Of a stretch of 64,000 nucleotides of DNA, positions 36,836-49,700 are shown in pieces. Made by a program: the position numbers and the translations under genes. Below the pieces are notes generated by a model that searched no databases, was not told the origin of the DNA, and saw only the letters and a list, made by a program, of their open reading frames with translations. Every line of letters begins with the position of its first letter. Position 1 is the stretch's first letter. The stretch comes from Streptomyces coeruleorubidus (lineage in GTDB: Bacteria; Actinomycetota; Actinomycetes; Streptomycetales; Streptomycetaceae): NCBI RefSeq assembly GCF_028885415.1, contig NZ_CP118527.1, forward strand, positions 7,440,001-7,504,000. The letters are read 5' to 3'.

Positions 36836-38365
36836 TCAGATGTCCCGGAACGTCTCGATCTGCGCCCCGATCGAGTTCAGCCGCTCCGCCAGGTCCTCGT
36901 AACCCCGGTTGATGACATACACGTTGCGCAGCACCGACGTGCCCTCGGCCGCCATCATCGCCAGGAGGACGACCACGGCGGGGCGCAGGGCGGGCGGGCA
37001 CATCATCTCGGCGGCGCGCCAGCGGGTCGGGCCCTCGACCAGGACGCGGTGCGGGTCGAGGAGCTGGAGGCGGCCGCCGAGGCGGTTCAGGTCCGTCAGG
37101 TAGATCGCGCGGTTGTCGTAGACCCAGTCGTGGATGAGGGTCTTGCCCTGGGCGACCGCCGCGATGGCCGCGAAGAACGGGACGTTGTCGATGTTCAGGC
37201 CGGGGAACGGCATGGGGTGGATCTTGTCGATCGGCGCCTCCAGCTTGGAGGGCCGGACGGTGAGGTCGACCAGCCGGGTGCGGCCGTTGTCGGCGAAGTA
37301 CTCGGGCGTGCGGTCGTGGTCGAGGCCCATCTCCTCCAGCACGGCCAGCTCGATCTCCAGGAACTCGATCGGCACCCGACGCACCGTCAGCTCCGACTCG
37401 GTGACCACGGCCGCCGCGACCAGGCTCATCGCCTCGACCGGGTCCTCGGAGGGGGAGTAGTCCACGTCGACGTCGATGGTCGGCACGCCGTGCACCGTGA
37501 GCGTGGTGGTGCCGATGCCGTCGACCTTGACGCCGAGGGCCTCCAGGAAGAAGCACAGGTCCTGGACCATGTAGTTGGAGGACGCGTTGCGGATGACGGT
37601 GATGCCGTCGTGCCGGGCGGCGGCGAGCAGCGCGTTCTCGGTCACCGTGTCGCCGCGCTCGGTCAGCACGATCGGACGGTCGGGGCGGACCGAGCGGTCC
37701 ACCACGGCGTGGTACTGGCCCTCGGTGGCGGCGATGTCCAGACCGAACCGGCGCAGCGCGATCATGTGCGGCTCGACCGTGCGCGTGCCGAGGTCGCAGC
37801 CGCCGGCGTAGGGCAGCTTGAAGTGGTCCATGCGGTGCAGCAGCGGACCGAGGAACATGATGATGGAGCGGGTGCGGCGGGCCGCGTCCGCGTCGATCGA
37901 CGCCAGGTCCAGCTCGGCCGACGGCACGATCTCCAGGTCGACACCGTCGTTGATCCACCGGGTGCGCACGCCGATCGAGCCCAGCACCTCCAGGAGGCGG
38001 TACACCTCCTCGATACGGGCGACGCGGCGCAGCACCGTGCGCCCCTGGTTGAGCAGTGAGGCGCACAGCAGTGCGACACACGCGTTCTTGCTCGTCTTGA
38101 CGTCGATGGCGCCGGAGAGCCGGCGACCACCGACGACCCGCAGGTGCATCGGACCGGCGTAGCCGAGGGACACGATCTCGCTGTCGAGGGCCTCCCCGAT
38201 GCGCGCGATCATCTCAAGGCTGATGTTCTGGTTGCCGCGCTCGATCCGGTTCACGGCACTCTGGCTGGTTCCGAGCGCCTCGGCCAGCTGCGCCTGGGTC
38301 CAGCCCCGGTGCTGCCGGGCGTCACGGATGAGCTTGCCGATGCGTACGAGGTAGTCGTCTGCCAT
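36836..38365 (-). CDS. XRE helix-turn-helix fused to a MurA-like enolpyruvyl transferase
   Basis: Of 509 residues, 1-65 are an XRE-type DNA-binding domain (LIRDARQHRGWTQAQLAEAL, TSQSAVNRIERGNQNISLEM). Residues 73-509 are an EPSP-synthase/MurA fold: HLRVVGGRRLSGAIDVKTSK with the Lys-Asn pair at 93-94, and the loop Cys190 in AGGCDLGTRTVEP that MurA uses for PEP addition. The normal MurA transfers enolpyruvate to UDP-GlcNAc for peptidoglycan. This second type, with a built-in regulator, is conserved next to aconitase in S. coelicolor (SCO5998/SCO5999 by memory). A palindrome lies at its leaderless-looking start, suggesting autoregulation. Confidence 0.88.
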   Translation of the reverse strand: MADDYLVRIGKLIRDARQHRGWTQAQLAEALGTSQSAVNRIERGNQNISLEMIARIGEALDSEIVSLGYAGPMHLRVVGGRRLSGAIDVKTSKNACVALLCASLLNQGRTVLRRVARIEEVYRLLEVLGSIGVRTRWINDGVDLEIVPSAELDLASIDADAARRTRSIIMFLGPLLHRMDHFKLPYAGGCDLGTRTVEPHMIALRRFGLDIAATEGQYHAVVDRSVRPDRPIVLTERGDTVTENALLAAARHDGITVIRNASSNYMVQDLCFFLEALGVKVDGIGTTTLTVHGVPTIDVDVDYSPSEDPVEAMSLVAAAVVTESELTVRRVPIEFLEIELAVLEEMGLDHDRTPEYFADNGRTRLVDLTVRPSKLEAPIDKIHPMPFPGLNIDNVPFFAAIAAVAQGKTLIHDWVYDNRAIYLTDLNRLGGRLQLLDPHRVLVEGPTRWRAAEMMCPPALRPAVVVLLAMMAAEGTSVLRNVYVINRGYEDLAERLNSIGAQIETFRDI

Positions 38366-38377
38366 GCGGTTGAGGTT

Positions 38378-38393
38378 ATCTCAGATATGAGAT
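38378..38393 (-). promoter_or_regulatory. palindromic operator at the XRE-MurA promoter
   Basis: ATCTCA-GATA-TGAGAT is an inverted repeat 13 bases before the ATG at 38365. On the minus strand TAACCT lies 8-13 bases before the ATG with no ribosome site between, consistent with a leaderless transcript. The fused XRE domain is the obvious candidate binder. Confidence 0.55.
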
Positions 38394-38449
38394 GGTGCCC
38401 GACCGGGGGGTCCGTTCGGGTGATGGGAAGTCAATCCTCCCTGGTCGCT

Positions 38450-38650
38450 TCAGTGTCGGCGAGTGGTGCGCGTGCGTCGCCACCCGAAAGGTCCGGGCAA
38501 ATCCATCGATGTCGTACGACGTCCCGTACTGCTGCGGGTGTAACGCGGGCCGTTCTTTCCGCCGCCGGTCGTGATGGACCAGGAGCGCTTGTTGATGTTC
38601 AGACGCACCCCCGGAAGGATCCGGAAACTCTTGCGGAACGTGAGCGGCAT
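38450..38650 (-). CDS. small DUF4236 protein
   Basis: This 66-residue protein begins MPLTFRKSFRILPGVRLNIN, the exact pattern that opens DUF4236 proteins (FRKSxKIxPGVRxNxS), followed by a Gly/Thr-rich basic part. GAGGAG lies at good spacing before the ATG, and a longer upstream frame is not needed. Function is unknown; family members occur as short stand-alone proteins or at the N-terminus of membrane proteins. Confidence 0.7.
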   Translation of the reverse strand: MPLTFRKSFRILPGVRLNINKRSWSITTGGGKNGPRYTRSSTGRRTTSMDLPGPFGWRRTRTTRRH

Positions 38651-38766
38651 GCCTGTCTCCTCTCCGTTCGTGGCGTGGATACCTGGTTCGGATACCCCGG
38701 AGAGGGGCGCGCATGACCGCATGACGGACGCCGGGGCATGACCAACCGGCCTCGGTGTACTAGAGT

Positions 38767-38784
38767 TATCTCGACATCGAGATA
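38767..38784. promoter_or_regulatory. palindrome in the aconitase promoter region
   Basis: TATCTCGA-CA-TCGAGATA is a perfect 8+8 palindrome, 130 bases before the aconitase start and about 120 before the DUF4236 start. It looks like the site of a dimeric regulator; I cannot name it. It resembles, but is not the same as, the ATCTCA...TGAGAT site of the XRE-MurA gene. Confidence 0.6.
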
Positions 38785-38811
38785 TCTGCCGAGGAGCACC
38801 GCAGCCGCCAC

Positions 38812-41631
<2,820 letters not shown>

Positions 41632-41663
41632 GCGGACCGGCAAGGCAGTTCACGGCAGTTCGA

Positions 41664-41697
41664 GGGCCGCGTTCCCGGGTGACCGGGGGCGCGGCCC
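41664..41697 (+). terminator. terminator of the aconitase gene
   Basis: GGGCCGCG (41664-41671) and CGCGGCCC (41690-41697) form a perfect 8-bp stem 33 bases beyond the stop. Confidence 0.7.
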
Positions 41698-41798
41698 GCG
41701 CCGTTGAGGCCAGGGCCGGGTGACCGCCGGCACGGGGTCATCGCCCGCGCTCAGGCTGAACACAGGGTTCCCCCAGCGGGCCGGGACAGGATCGGTAC

Positions 41799-42191
41799 AT
41801 GTCTGGCACCCCTGGGTCACTGCGCACCCGGCTCCTCGTCCGTATCGGTGCCGTCCTCGTCGCCGTCTGTGCCGCGACGGCGCTCGCCGGCGTCCTCGCC
41901 CAGCGGGCGTATCTGCTGGACCGACTGGGCGGCCGGGTCAGGGACGCCGCAGAACACGGTCTGGCCCATGCCTCTCTGCGGCCGGACGACGACCGCGACC
42001 TGGCGTTCCCCGACGGGACCGGGCACCCCGACGGGCAGCTCGCGGCCCGGCTCGACGCGCACGGCGGGCACGCGGGTGTGCGAAGCCAGCCGGGGCACAC
42101 CGAGTTCACCGTGGACCTTCCTCCCGCTCGGCCGACGGAGGGTGAACCGCCGTCGCGGGCCGGGGCACCGGGGCTCTCCGAGCGGCGGTGA
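41799..42191 (+). pseudogene. internally deleted sensor histidine kinase
   Basis: The first 90 residues look like the start of a two-component kinase: RTRLLVRIGAVLVAVCAATA membrane helix, then an extracellular start (QRAYLLDRLGGRVRDAAEHG). Around residue 90 the text jumps to what is normally the last strand of the HATPase domain, RSQPGHTEFTVDLPPARPTE. HAMP, dimerisation and ATP-binding parts are gone but the frame is kept, leaving 130 residues. No response regulator gene is adjacent. Confidence 0.6.
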
Positions 42192-42199
42192 CCGCCGGG

Positions 42200-43552
42200 T
42201 CACTCGCCCCGGTACTTCGCCGCCGCTGCCTGAGCGAGGTCCTGCGACTTTTCCAGGGCCGTGTCCACCGACTGCTGCCCGGCGATGGCCGCGGCGATCT
42301 GCTCGGAGACCGCCGTACCGAGCACGGCGAACTCGGGAATGCCCAGGAATCCGATGCCGGTGTAGGGGCGGGGGGCGACGCCGGGGTTCTTCGGGTCGGC
42401 GGAGTCGGTCGCCGCCGTGTACTCCTGCCGGTACCAGGCGCCGGCCGCCTGCTGGTACTCGGGGTTGGCGTAGAGCGACTTGCGGTTCCCGGCGGGCGCC
42501 GCCGTCCAGCCCACCTCCTGCCCGACCAGCTCCTGGTACTCCTTGGAGGAGGCCCAGGAGATGAACTCCCAGGCGGCGTCCTTGTCGTCGGAGGCCTGCT
42601 GGACGCCCCACGCCCAGGTCCACAGCCAGCCCGCCTTCTCGGTCCGGTCGTGCGGGGCCGGGACGTAGCCGACCTTGCCCTTGACCGAGGAACCGTCGGC
42701 CTCGATCGACGAGGCCAGCGACGTGGCGTCGTACATCATGGCGCACTTGCCCGCGACGAAGCGGTCGAGGATCTCCAGCACGCCCATCCGTTCGGCGCCG
42801 GGCTGGCCGTGGGAGCGCAGCAGGTCGACGTAGAAGCCGACGGCCTTCTTGAACTCGGGTGAGGTCAGGCGCGCGTTCCAGTCCATGTCGTACCAGGCGC
42901 CGCCGAAGGTGTTGACGACCGTGTTGATGGGGGCGAGGTTCTGGCCCCAGCCGGGCAGGCCGCGCAGGCAGATGCCGCTCGCGCCGTCGGTGCCGTCGAC
43001 CTGGGCGGCGAGGTCGGCGACCTGCTCCCAGGTCGGGTTCGGCGGCATGGTCAGCCCGTCCTTGCGGAAGAGGTCCTTGCGGTACATCAGGAAGGAACCC
43101 TCGCCGTAGAACGGCTCGGCGTAGAGCCTGCCGTCCTCGCCGGTCAGCGAGGACACCAGGTTCGGGAAGACGTCGTCCTGGTCGAAGTCCTCGTCGGCCT
43201 TCACATAGGAATCCAGCGGGGCGAGCCAGCCGTTGTCCGAGTAGATCGGCACCTCGTAGGCGCTCACGCTCGCCACGTCGTAGCGGCCGGCCTGGGTCGC
43301 GAACTCGCGGTTCATCCGCTCCCGCGCCTCGTTCTCCGGCAGCAGGGTGTAGTCGACCGTGATGCCGGTCTCAGCGGTGAAGTGCTTCTTGGTGAGCTTC
43401 TGCAGGGTCTGCACCTGGGGCACGTCCGTGGCGAGCACGCTGAGGTCGGCCTGCTCGCCGCCGGGCGGGTCCGTGTCACCGCATCCGGCGAGGACCAGGC
43501 CTGCGACGGCCGTGGCGGCCACGGCCGCCCGGACGAGGCGGCTGCGTTTCAT
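42200..43552 (-). CDS. family 1 sugar-binding lipoprotein of an ABC transporter
   Basis: This is a 450-residue protein. A lipoprotein signal (VAATAVAGLVLAGCGDTD) would anchor it at Cys24. The mature part is a cluster-B-type periplasmic fold: FTAETGITVDYTLLPENEAR, YDVASVSAYEVPIYSDNGWL, FYGEGSFLMYRKDLF and PNPTWEQVADLAAQ. It resembles binders for sugars or sugar alcohols. No permease gene is adjacent, so it must pair with a transporter elsewhere or is an orphan. S. coelicolor has a comparable binding-protein gene near its xylF locus. Confidence 0.88.
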   Translation of the reverse strand: MKRSRLVRAAVAATAVAGLVLAGCGDTDPPGGEQADLSVLATDVPQVQTLQKLTKKHFTAETGITVDYTLLPENEARERMNREFATQAGRYDVASVSAYEVPIYSDNGWLAPLDSYVKADEDFDQDDVFPNLVSSLTGEDGRLYAEPFYGEGSFLMYRKDLFRKDGLTMPPNPTWEQVADLAAQVDGTDGASGICLRGLPGWGQNLAPINTVVNTFGGAWYDMDWNARLTSPEFKKAVGFYVDLLRSHGQPGAERMGVLEILDRFVAGKCAMMYDATSLASSIEADGSSVKGKVGYVPAPHDRTEKAGWLWTWAWGVQQASDDKDAAWEFISWASSKEYQELVGQEVGWTAAPAGNRKSLYANPEYQQAAGAWYRQEYTAATDSADPKNPGVAPRPYTGIGFLGIPEFAVLGTAVSEQIAAAIAGQQSVDTALEKSQDLAQAAAAKYRGE

Positions 43553-43612
43553 GGCATTCCGACCTTTACCCACCTTTGCTGTTTCTTAGGCATTTCGGGA
43601 CAAATTCATGAT

Positions 43613-44911
43613 TCAGGGGCGGCCCCGCCGGGCCGCCGCGCGTCTGGAGAGCGCGTCGGCCGCGACGGCGGCCAGCAGCACCCCACCCGTGATCATGAAC
43701 TGCACGGCGTCCTCCACCCCCAGCAGCCCCATGCCCGAGGCGATCGACTGGATGACCAGCACACCGAGCAGCACGGACCAGGGCGAGCCACGCCCGCCGA
43801 ACAGGCTCGTACCGCCGATGACGGCCGCGGCGATCGCGTTGATCAGCAGCATCCCGGAACCGGCGGCGCGGGCCGTCGTGGGGCTCGCCGAGGTCAGGCC
43901 CGAGGCCACGAACAGCCCGCCGATCGCGGCCAGAGTCCCGGACACCATGAACATCGCGACCCGCACCCGCTCCACGGCGATGCCCGCCCGCCGCGCCGCC
44001 TCGACCCCGCCGCCGAGCGCGTACACCCGCCGCCCCCAACGGGTGCGGCGCAGCACGTAGTCCGAGACGACGAGGACCACCAGGAAGATCAGCAGCGCGA
44101 GCGGCAGCCCCTGGAACCGGTTGAGCGTGTGGGCCGCGGCGAAGACGAGCACCGCGAGGACACCGGTGCGCAACCAGATCTCGCCCGTCGGCCGGTACGG
44201 CATCCCGGCGGCCCGGTGCCGGGCGCGCTTGCGGTGGGCGGCCAGGAAGTAACCGGCCGTGCCGAGCGCCGCCACCGCGTAGGCCGCCACGTCGTCACCG
44301 AAGTGCCGGCTGGTCAGGGAGGCGACCAGGCCCTCCTCGTCGATGTTGATGGTGCCGCTCGCGCCCAGCAGGTCGAGCGTCAGGCCGTTCCAGATCAGCA
44401 GCCCCGCGAGGGTCACGACGAACGCGGGCACGCCGAGCCAGGCGAAGAACAACCCGTGGAAGGCGCCCACCGCCATGCCCGCGGCGATCGCCACGATCAC
44501 CGCGAGCCCCTCCGGCATCCCGTGGTTCACGTTCAGCACGGCGAAGGCGGCCCCCGCCAGGCCGCTGACCGAGCCGACCGACAGATCGATCTCCCGGATC
44601 AGCAGCACGAACACGATGCCGACGGCGACCAGACCGGTCCCGACGATGTCCACGCTCAGGTTGGACAGGTTGCGCGGCGAGAGGAACTTGTCGTCCAGCG
44701 CCTGGAAGACGATCCAGATCACGATCAGCCCGGCGATCACCAGCAGCGGCCCGCGCTCGGCGTCCCGCACACTGCCGCGCATCTCCAGGGCGTAGTCGCG
44801 CAGACTGCCGGGCCAGCCGCGGGTGCGCGGCCCGCGGCCGGGTGCGACCGGCCCGGCGCCGCCGCCCGTCCCGGCGGTTCCGCCGCCCCGGTGCGGCCCG
44901 CCCCCGGTCAC
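43613..44911 (-). CDS. xylH: XylH-type sugar ABC transporter permease
   Basis: This 432-residue membrane protein of the ribose/xylose permease family has about ten hydrophobic segments. FVLLIREIDLSVGSVSGLAG and AVIGGTSLFGGRGS are family signatures. The first 30 residues are a Gly/Pro-rich cytoplasmic start. GTG 44911 overlaps the ATPase stop as GTGA. The neighbours (binding protein, single ATPase) and the likely S. coelicolor counterpart (SCO6009-6011, xylose) suggest xylose uptake; ribose or another pentose is possible. Confidence 0.85.
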   Translation of the reverse strand: MTGGGPHRGGGTAGTGGGAGPVAPGRGPRTRGWPGSLRDYALEMRGSVRDAERGPLLVIAGLIVIWIVFQALDDKFLSPRNLSNLSVDIVGTGLVAVGIVFVLLIREIDLSVGSVSGLAGAAFAVLNVNHGMPEGLAVIVAIAAGMAVGAFHGLFFAWLGVPAFVVTLAGLLIWNGLTLDLLGASGTINIDEEGLVASLTSRHFGDDVAAYAVAALGTAGYFLAAHRKRARHRAAGMPYRPTGEIWLRTGVLAVLVFAAAHTLNRFQGLPLALLIFLVVLVVSDYVLRRTRWGRRVYALGGGVEAARRAGIAVERVRVAMFMVSGTLAAIGGLFVASGLTSASPTTARAAGSGMLLINAIAAAVIGGTSLFGGRGSPWSVLLGVLVIQSIASGMGLLGVEDAVQFMITGGVLLAAVAADALSRRAAARRGRP

Positions 44912-45687
44912 GGCCACGCCTCCTCGTTGCCCTTCGTGCGATGCGCCACGGCGTTGTCCGCCGCCCCGGTGACGGAGGAGATGATCTGCTCCTGCGTCAC
45001 GGTGCTCACGTCGAACAGACCGTTGTTGCGGCCCAGCCGCAGCACGGCGACCCGGTCCGCGACGGCCTTGATGTCGCCCATGTTGTGACTGATGAGGATG
45101 ATCGCCATACCGCGGTCGCGCACCTCCTCGATGAGGTCGAGCAGATGGCTGGTCTGCTCGACCCCGAGGGCGGCGGTGGGCTCGTCGAGCAGCAGGACCT
45201 TGGGTGCGCCCATGAGCGAGCGGGAGATCGCGACGGCCTGCCGCTGCCCGGCGGACAGCGTGGCGACCGGCATGCGCACGTCGGGGATACGGATCGACAG
45301 GGCCCGCATCAGATCGCGGGCGCGGCGCTCCATCTCCACCTCGTCGAGGACGCCCACCCGGTCGATCTCCCGGCCGAGGAAGAGATTGCCCACGACATCG
45401 AGGTTGTCGCACATGGCGAGGTCCTGGTAAACGGTCGCGATGCCCAGGGCGTGGGCGTCGTGCGGGCGTTTGATCTGCACGCGCCGCCCCTGCCACTCGA
45501 TGACGCCCCGGTCGGCGGGGCTCACGCCCGAGATCACCTTGATCAGCGTGGACTTGCCGGCGCCGTTGTCGCCCGCCAGAGCCACGACCTCACCGGCCCG
45601 GACCTGGAGGTCGACGTCCACGAGCGCCTGTACGCCGCCGAACCGCTTGGATATGCCACGCAACGCCAGTACGGGTGGATGGGCCAC
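44908..45687 (-). CDS. xylG: XylG-type ABC transporter ATPase, single domain
   Basis: This 259-residue ATPase has Walker A GDNGAGKST, Q-loop YQDLAMCDN, signature LSAGQRQ and Walker B VLLLDEPTAAL. Sugar importers of the RbsA/XylG type usually have two fused ATPase domains of about 500 residues; here there is only one, so the transporter must use a homodimer. It lies 15 bases after the binding-protein gene and overlaps the permease. Confidence 0.88.
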   Translation of the reverse strand: MAHPPVLALRGISKRFGGVQALVDVDLQVRAGEVVALAGDNGAGKSTLIKVISGVSPADRGVIEWQGRRVQIKRPHDAHALGIATVYQDLAMCDNLDVVGNLFLGREIDRVGVLDEVEMERRARDLMRALSIRIPDVRMPVATLSAGQRQAVAISRSLMGAPKVLLLDEPTAALGVEQTSHLLDLIEEVRDRGMAIILISHNMGDIKAVADRVAVLRLGRNNGLFDVSTVTQEQIISSVTGAADNAVAHRTKGNEEAWP

Positions 45688-45702
45688 CGGGGATCACCTC
45701 CC

Positions 45703-46785
45703 TCACCGGGTGAGCCCGATCCGGTCGCAGGCCGACCGGAGCTTCGGGGTGCAGATCTGGTCGATCGTGTAGACGCCGTCCCGGACGAGCGTCCGCCCGA
45801 CGGTCTCGGCCGTGACGGAGACCGGGTCGAGCAGCACCGACGGGACGTCCTTCGTGGTGGGGCTGTCCACGGTCGACGTGACGAGGGCGTCGAGGTCGTT
45901 GCCGCGCGCCAGGGCGACGGCCATGGCGGAGGCCGCCTCGGTCTCCTGCCGGAAGGGCTTGTAGACGGTCATGTACTGCTCGCCCTTGACGATGCGCCGC
46001 ACGGCGTCGAGGTCGGCGTCCTGGCCGGTGACCGGGGGCAGCGGCGAGACGCGGGCGCTCTTGAGCGCCGCGATGACGCCGGCGGCGATCGAGTCGTTGG
46101 CCGCGAGCACGCCGTCGATCTGATCCGGGTGGAGGGCGCTGATCGCGGCGGACATGTGGTCGTGCGCGTTCTCCGTGCGCCAGCCGAGGGTGTTGTACGA
46201 CTTGAGGATCCGCACCCTGTCCTGGAGCACGGACCGCGCGCCGCCCTCGTACCAGGCGGCGTTGGGGCTGGAGGGGTCGCCGTTCACCATGACGACGCCG
46301 CCGTCGTCGGCCCTGGCTCCCATGCCCTTCAGCAGTGCCTCGCCCTGGAGTCTGCCGACCCGGCCGCCGTCGAAACTGACGAAACCCGAGATCGGGCCCT
46401 CGGCGAGCCGGTCGTAGGCGACGACCGGGATGCCCGCGCGGTCCGCCGCGCGGACCGAGGAGCGCAGCGCCTTGGGGTCGACGACGTCCAGGATCAGGGC
46501 GGAGACGCCCCTGGTGATCATGGAGTTCATCTGGTGCCGCTGGCTCGCCGCGTCGTTCTCCGCGTTGGCGTACACGACCCTGCAGTCCGGGCACAGCTCC
46601 TTCACCCGCTTCTCGATCAGGGGCTTGTCGGACTGCTCCCAGCGGGGCACCGCGCGGCTCGGCAGCAGCAGCCCGATGGTGAGCTCGCCCTCGCCCTGCC
46701 CGCCGTCCTCGGTACAGCCGGCCGACGCCACCGCCATGACAGCCGCGACGAGCCAGGCCCCCACCCGCCACCTACGGCCCCTCAT
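45703..46785 (-). CDS. xylF: XylF-type sugar-binding lipoprotein
   Basis: This is a 360-residue protein. A lipobox (VMAVASAGCTED) gives an anchored extracellular protein of the LacI-like binding fold. LTIGLLLPSRAVPRW, VDPKALRSSVRAADRAGIPV, VAYDRLAEGP and VTGQDADLDAVRRIVKGEQY are typical of XylF-like proteins that bind aldopentoses. GGAGGGAGG precedes the ATG. The start lies 13 bases inside the SpoIIE-type gene, so it is probably translated from the same message. Confidence 0.88.
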   Translation of the reverse strand: MRGRRWRVGAWLVAAVMAVASAGCTEDGGQGEGELTIGLLLPSRAVPRWEQSDKPLIEKRVKELCPDCRVVYANAENDAASQRHQMNSMITRGVSALILDVVDPKALRSSVRAADRAGIPVVAYDRLAEGPISGFVSFDGGRVGRLQGEALLKGMGARADDGGVVMVNGDPSSPNAAWYEGGARSVLQDRVRILKSYNTLGWRTENAHDHMSAAISALHPDQIDGVLAANDSIAAGVIAALKSARVSPLPPVTGQDADLDAVRRIVKGEQYMTVYKPFRQETEAASAMAVALARGNDLDALVTSTVDSPTTKDVPSVLLDPVSVTAETVGRTLVRDGVYTIDQICTPKLRSACDRIGLTR

Positions 46786-49700
46786 CCCGGACCTCCCTCC
46801 TTGTCCCGGCCTCGTCCCCGGGGGTTGCTCCGGTCCGGGGCCCGGCCGCCGCGGGGTTCCGGGGTCGGCCTTGGCCCGCGTCCGGGTTCGGGGGTTCCGG
46901 GTTCTCGTTCCGGCTGCGGGGCTGGTCGTGGTCCCGGCTTCGGGGCGAGGCCCGGCCTCCGTTGCCGTCCGGGGTGGGTTCCGGGTTCTCGTTCCGGCTG
47001 CGGGGCTGGTCGTGGTCCCGGCTTCGGGGTGAGGCCCGGCCTCCGTTGCCGTCCGGGGTGGGTTCCGGGTTCTCGTTCCGGCTGCGGGACTGGTCGCGGT
47101 CCCGGTTTCGGCCTGAGGCCCGGCCTCCGTTCCCGTCCCGCCCGTTCCGCTGCGAGGCACGGCCTCCGCCCCGGTCGCGGATGCGGCCGATGCCCCAGCC
47201 CCGGTTGCGGCCGATGCCCCAGCCCCGGTCCCGGCCGGCCTGCCGTTCCTCTGCCGGCTCCACCCACGGTTCCGGTAGCGGCTCCGCTTCCGGTTCCCGG
47301 TCCGCCTCCTGCTCCTGGCGAGACACGACGATCTCGCTCCACACCTGCTTGCCGCCCCCGACCGGCACCGAGCCCCAGGCCGCCGACAGCGCCTCCACCA
47401 GGAAGAGCCCCCGGCCGCCGGTCGACTCCCAGTCCACGACCACCGGCTTGGCCGGCGCCCGCGGGGAGGAGTCGCTCACGGTCACCCGCAGCCGGTCCGC
47501 GGCCAGGGTCAGGTCCAGCCGCAGCGCACCCTGCGTGTGCACGAGCGCGTTGGTGACCAGTTCGGACACCACCAGCAGCACGGTGTCGGCCTCGGCCACG
47601 ACGTCCCACGAACGCAGCGTGCGCGCGCTGAACCGGCGGGCGTGCATGACCGCGTCCGGCAGCCGCCACACCACCCAGCCCGCCCGCACCGGCCGCACCC
47701 GCATCCCGTCGTAGCGCAGCAGCAGCAACGCCACGTCGTCCTCCCGGCGGCCGGCCTCGCCGAGCAGGTCGTCCGCCATCCGCCCCGGGTCGGAGGGATC
47801 GGCCGCGGCGAGCGCCTCGCCCACGATCCGCATGCCCTCGTCCAGGTCCAGTTCGGCCGACTCGACCAGGCCGTCCGTCACCAGCGCGAGCACCGTGCCG
47901 GGCGCCAGCGCCAGCGCCGTCATCGGGAACTCCGCGTCCTCCAGCACGCCCAGCGGCAGCCCGCCCTCGACCGTGATCTCCTCCGTGCCGCCGTCGGGAT
48001 GACGCAGCAGCGGGGACAGATGCCCGGCCCGCACGAACAGGGCGTTGCCCTCCTCCATGTCCAGCTCGACATAGCAGCACGTGGCGAACAGGTCGGTCTC
48101 CATGCCGACGAGCAGCCGGTTGGCGTGCGCGACGACCACGTCCGGCGGATGACCCTCCACGGCGTAGGCCCGGACCGCGGTGCGCATCTGGCCCATGATC
48201 GTCGCGGCTCCGGCACTGTGCCCCTGCACATCACCGATGACCAGGGCCACCTTCCCCTCCGACAGCGCGATCACGTCGTACCAGTCGCCGCCCACCTGGA
48301 GCCCGCGCCGGGCGGGCAGATAACGGGCCACTGCGGTGCCCCCGGGCAACAGGGGCAGACGGCGCGGCAGCAGGCTGCGCTGGAGCATCGTCGCGAGTTC
48401 CTGCTCGGCGTCGTAGGCGTGCGCGCGGATCAGGGCCTGTCCCACCAGCCCCGCGGTCGCCGTCAGCAGGGCCCGCTCCTCGGGCGCGAACTCGTGCGGC
48501 GCGTCCCAGCCGACCAGGCACACCCCGGCAACCCTGCCCTTGGCCGGCAGCGGCAGGACCGCGAGCCCGCCGGGGCCGATCCCCGCGAGCCCTGGTTCCA
48601 GCACGGCACCCGCCGGCCACAGGCTCATCCGCCCGTCGCGCAGCGCCGCCAGGAGCGTGGGCAGGGCGGTGACCGGCGCGTCGGGCCACTCCGAGCGCCA
48701 CTCGGAACGCCACAGCTCCGGCCAGGCACCGGCACCCGGCGGATCGAGCACGGTGACCGCCAGCCGGTCCTCCAGCAGCTCGGCGAGCGCCACCCGGTCG
48801 GCACCCAGCGGCTCGCGCAGCGCGGCGACCACCACGCGGCTGACGTCCCGGACCGTCGTGGCGTCGTCGAGCGCGGCCGTCAGCCACTGGATCCGGGCGA
48901 CGTCGCTTGCGCTCCGGCGCAGGACGGGAGCCGCGGTCACCACACCCAGCACCCGCTCCGGGACGCCGTCGGACCCTTTCAGCACGCGGCAGGACAGGCG
49001 CAGCCAGCACAGTTCACCGGTGGCCCGGCGGGTACGGAACTCCAGCTCCCGGCGCCCGGGTGTCTGCGGGGACGGTTCGAGAACCGACAACAGGGCCGGG
49101 ACGTCCTCCGGGACGCTGTACGAGAGCAGAGTGTCGGTCTTGCCGTCGAAGCCGCCCTCGGGGATGCCGACCAGTTCCAGCAGGGCCGGGTCGGTCTCGA
49201 CCAGCCCGGTGCCGGGTGCCAGGGCGAAGGAACCGACCCCCAGCGCACGCAGGGCGGAATCGAGCAGGGGCGAGGGAGCGGACCGGTCGGCCTCCCCCCG
49301 GAGCCGCCCGGCGACCGCCTCGGCATACCGCTGCAGAAACTCCCGCTGCTCGGCCCCGAACCCCTCCCCGGCCTCTCCCACCACGACCAGGCATCCCAGC
49401 CACCCGCCGGCGGCCCCCAGCGGCACCGCCCCGAGCGGCGCGCCGGCGGCTCCGCCTTCCTGCCGACCCGCGAGCCACAGCGGCCGCCCGTTGCGAAAGG
49501 CCTCGACCACGGCAGGCCCACTGTCTCCCGACGCCTCCGCGTAGCCCGGTGCCGGGGCGGGCGAGGTGCCCCCGCCGTGCCGCACGCGACTGGGCAGCCC
49601 GTACCGCTCCGGCTCGGCACCGGCCGACTCCACCAGCCGGAGCTCCGCACCGTCCTCGCTCCGTACGTACACCGCCGCCAGCGTCACCCCGGCGAACGTC

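Noticed and set aside
46894..47145. CRISPR-like array
   Set aside because: The 84-base units are contiguous, lack unique spacers and translate in frame within the phosphatase.
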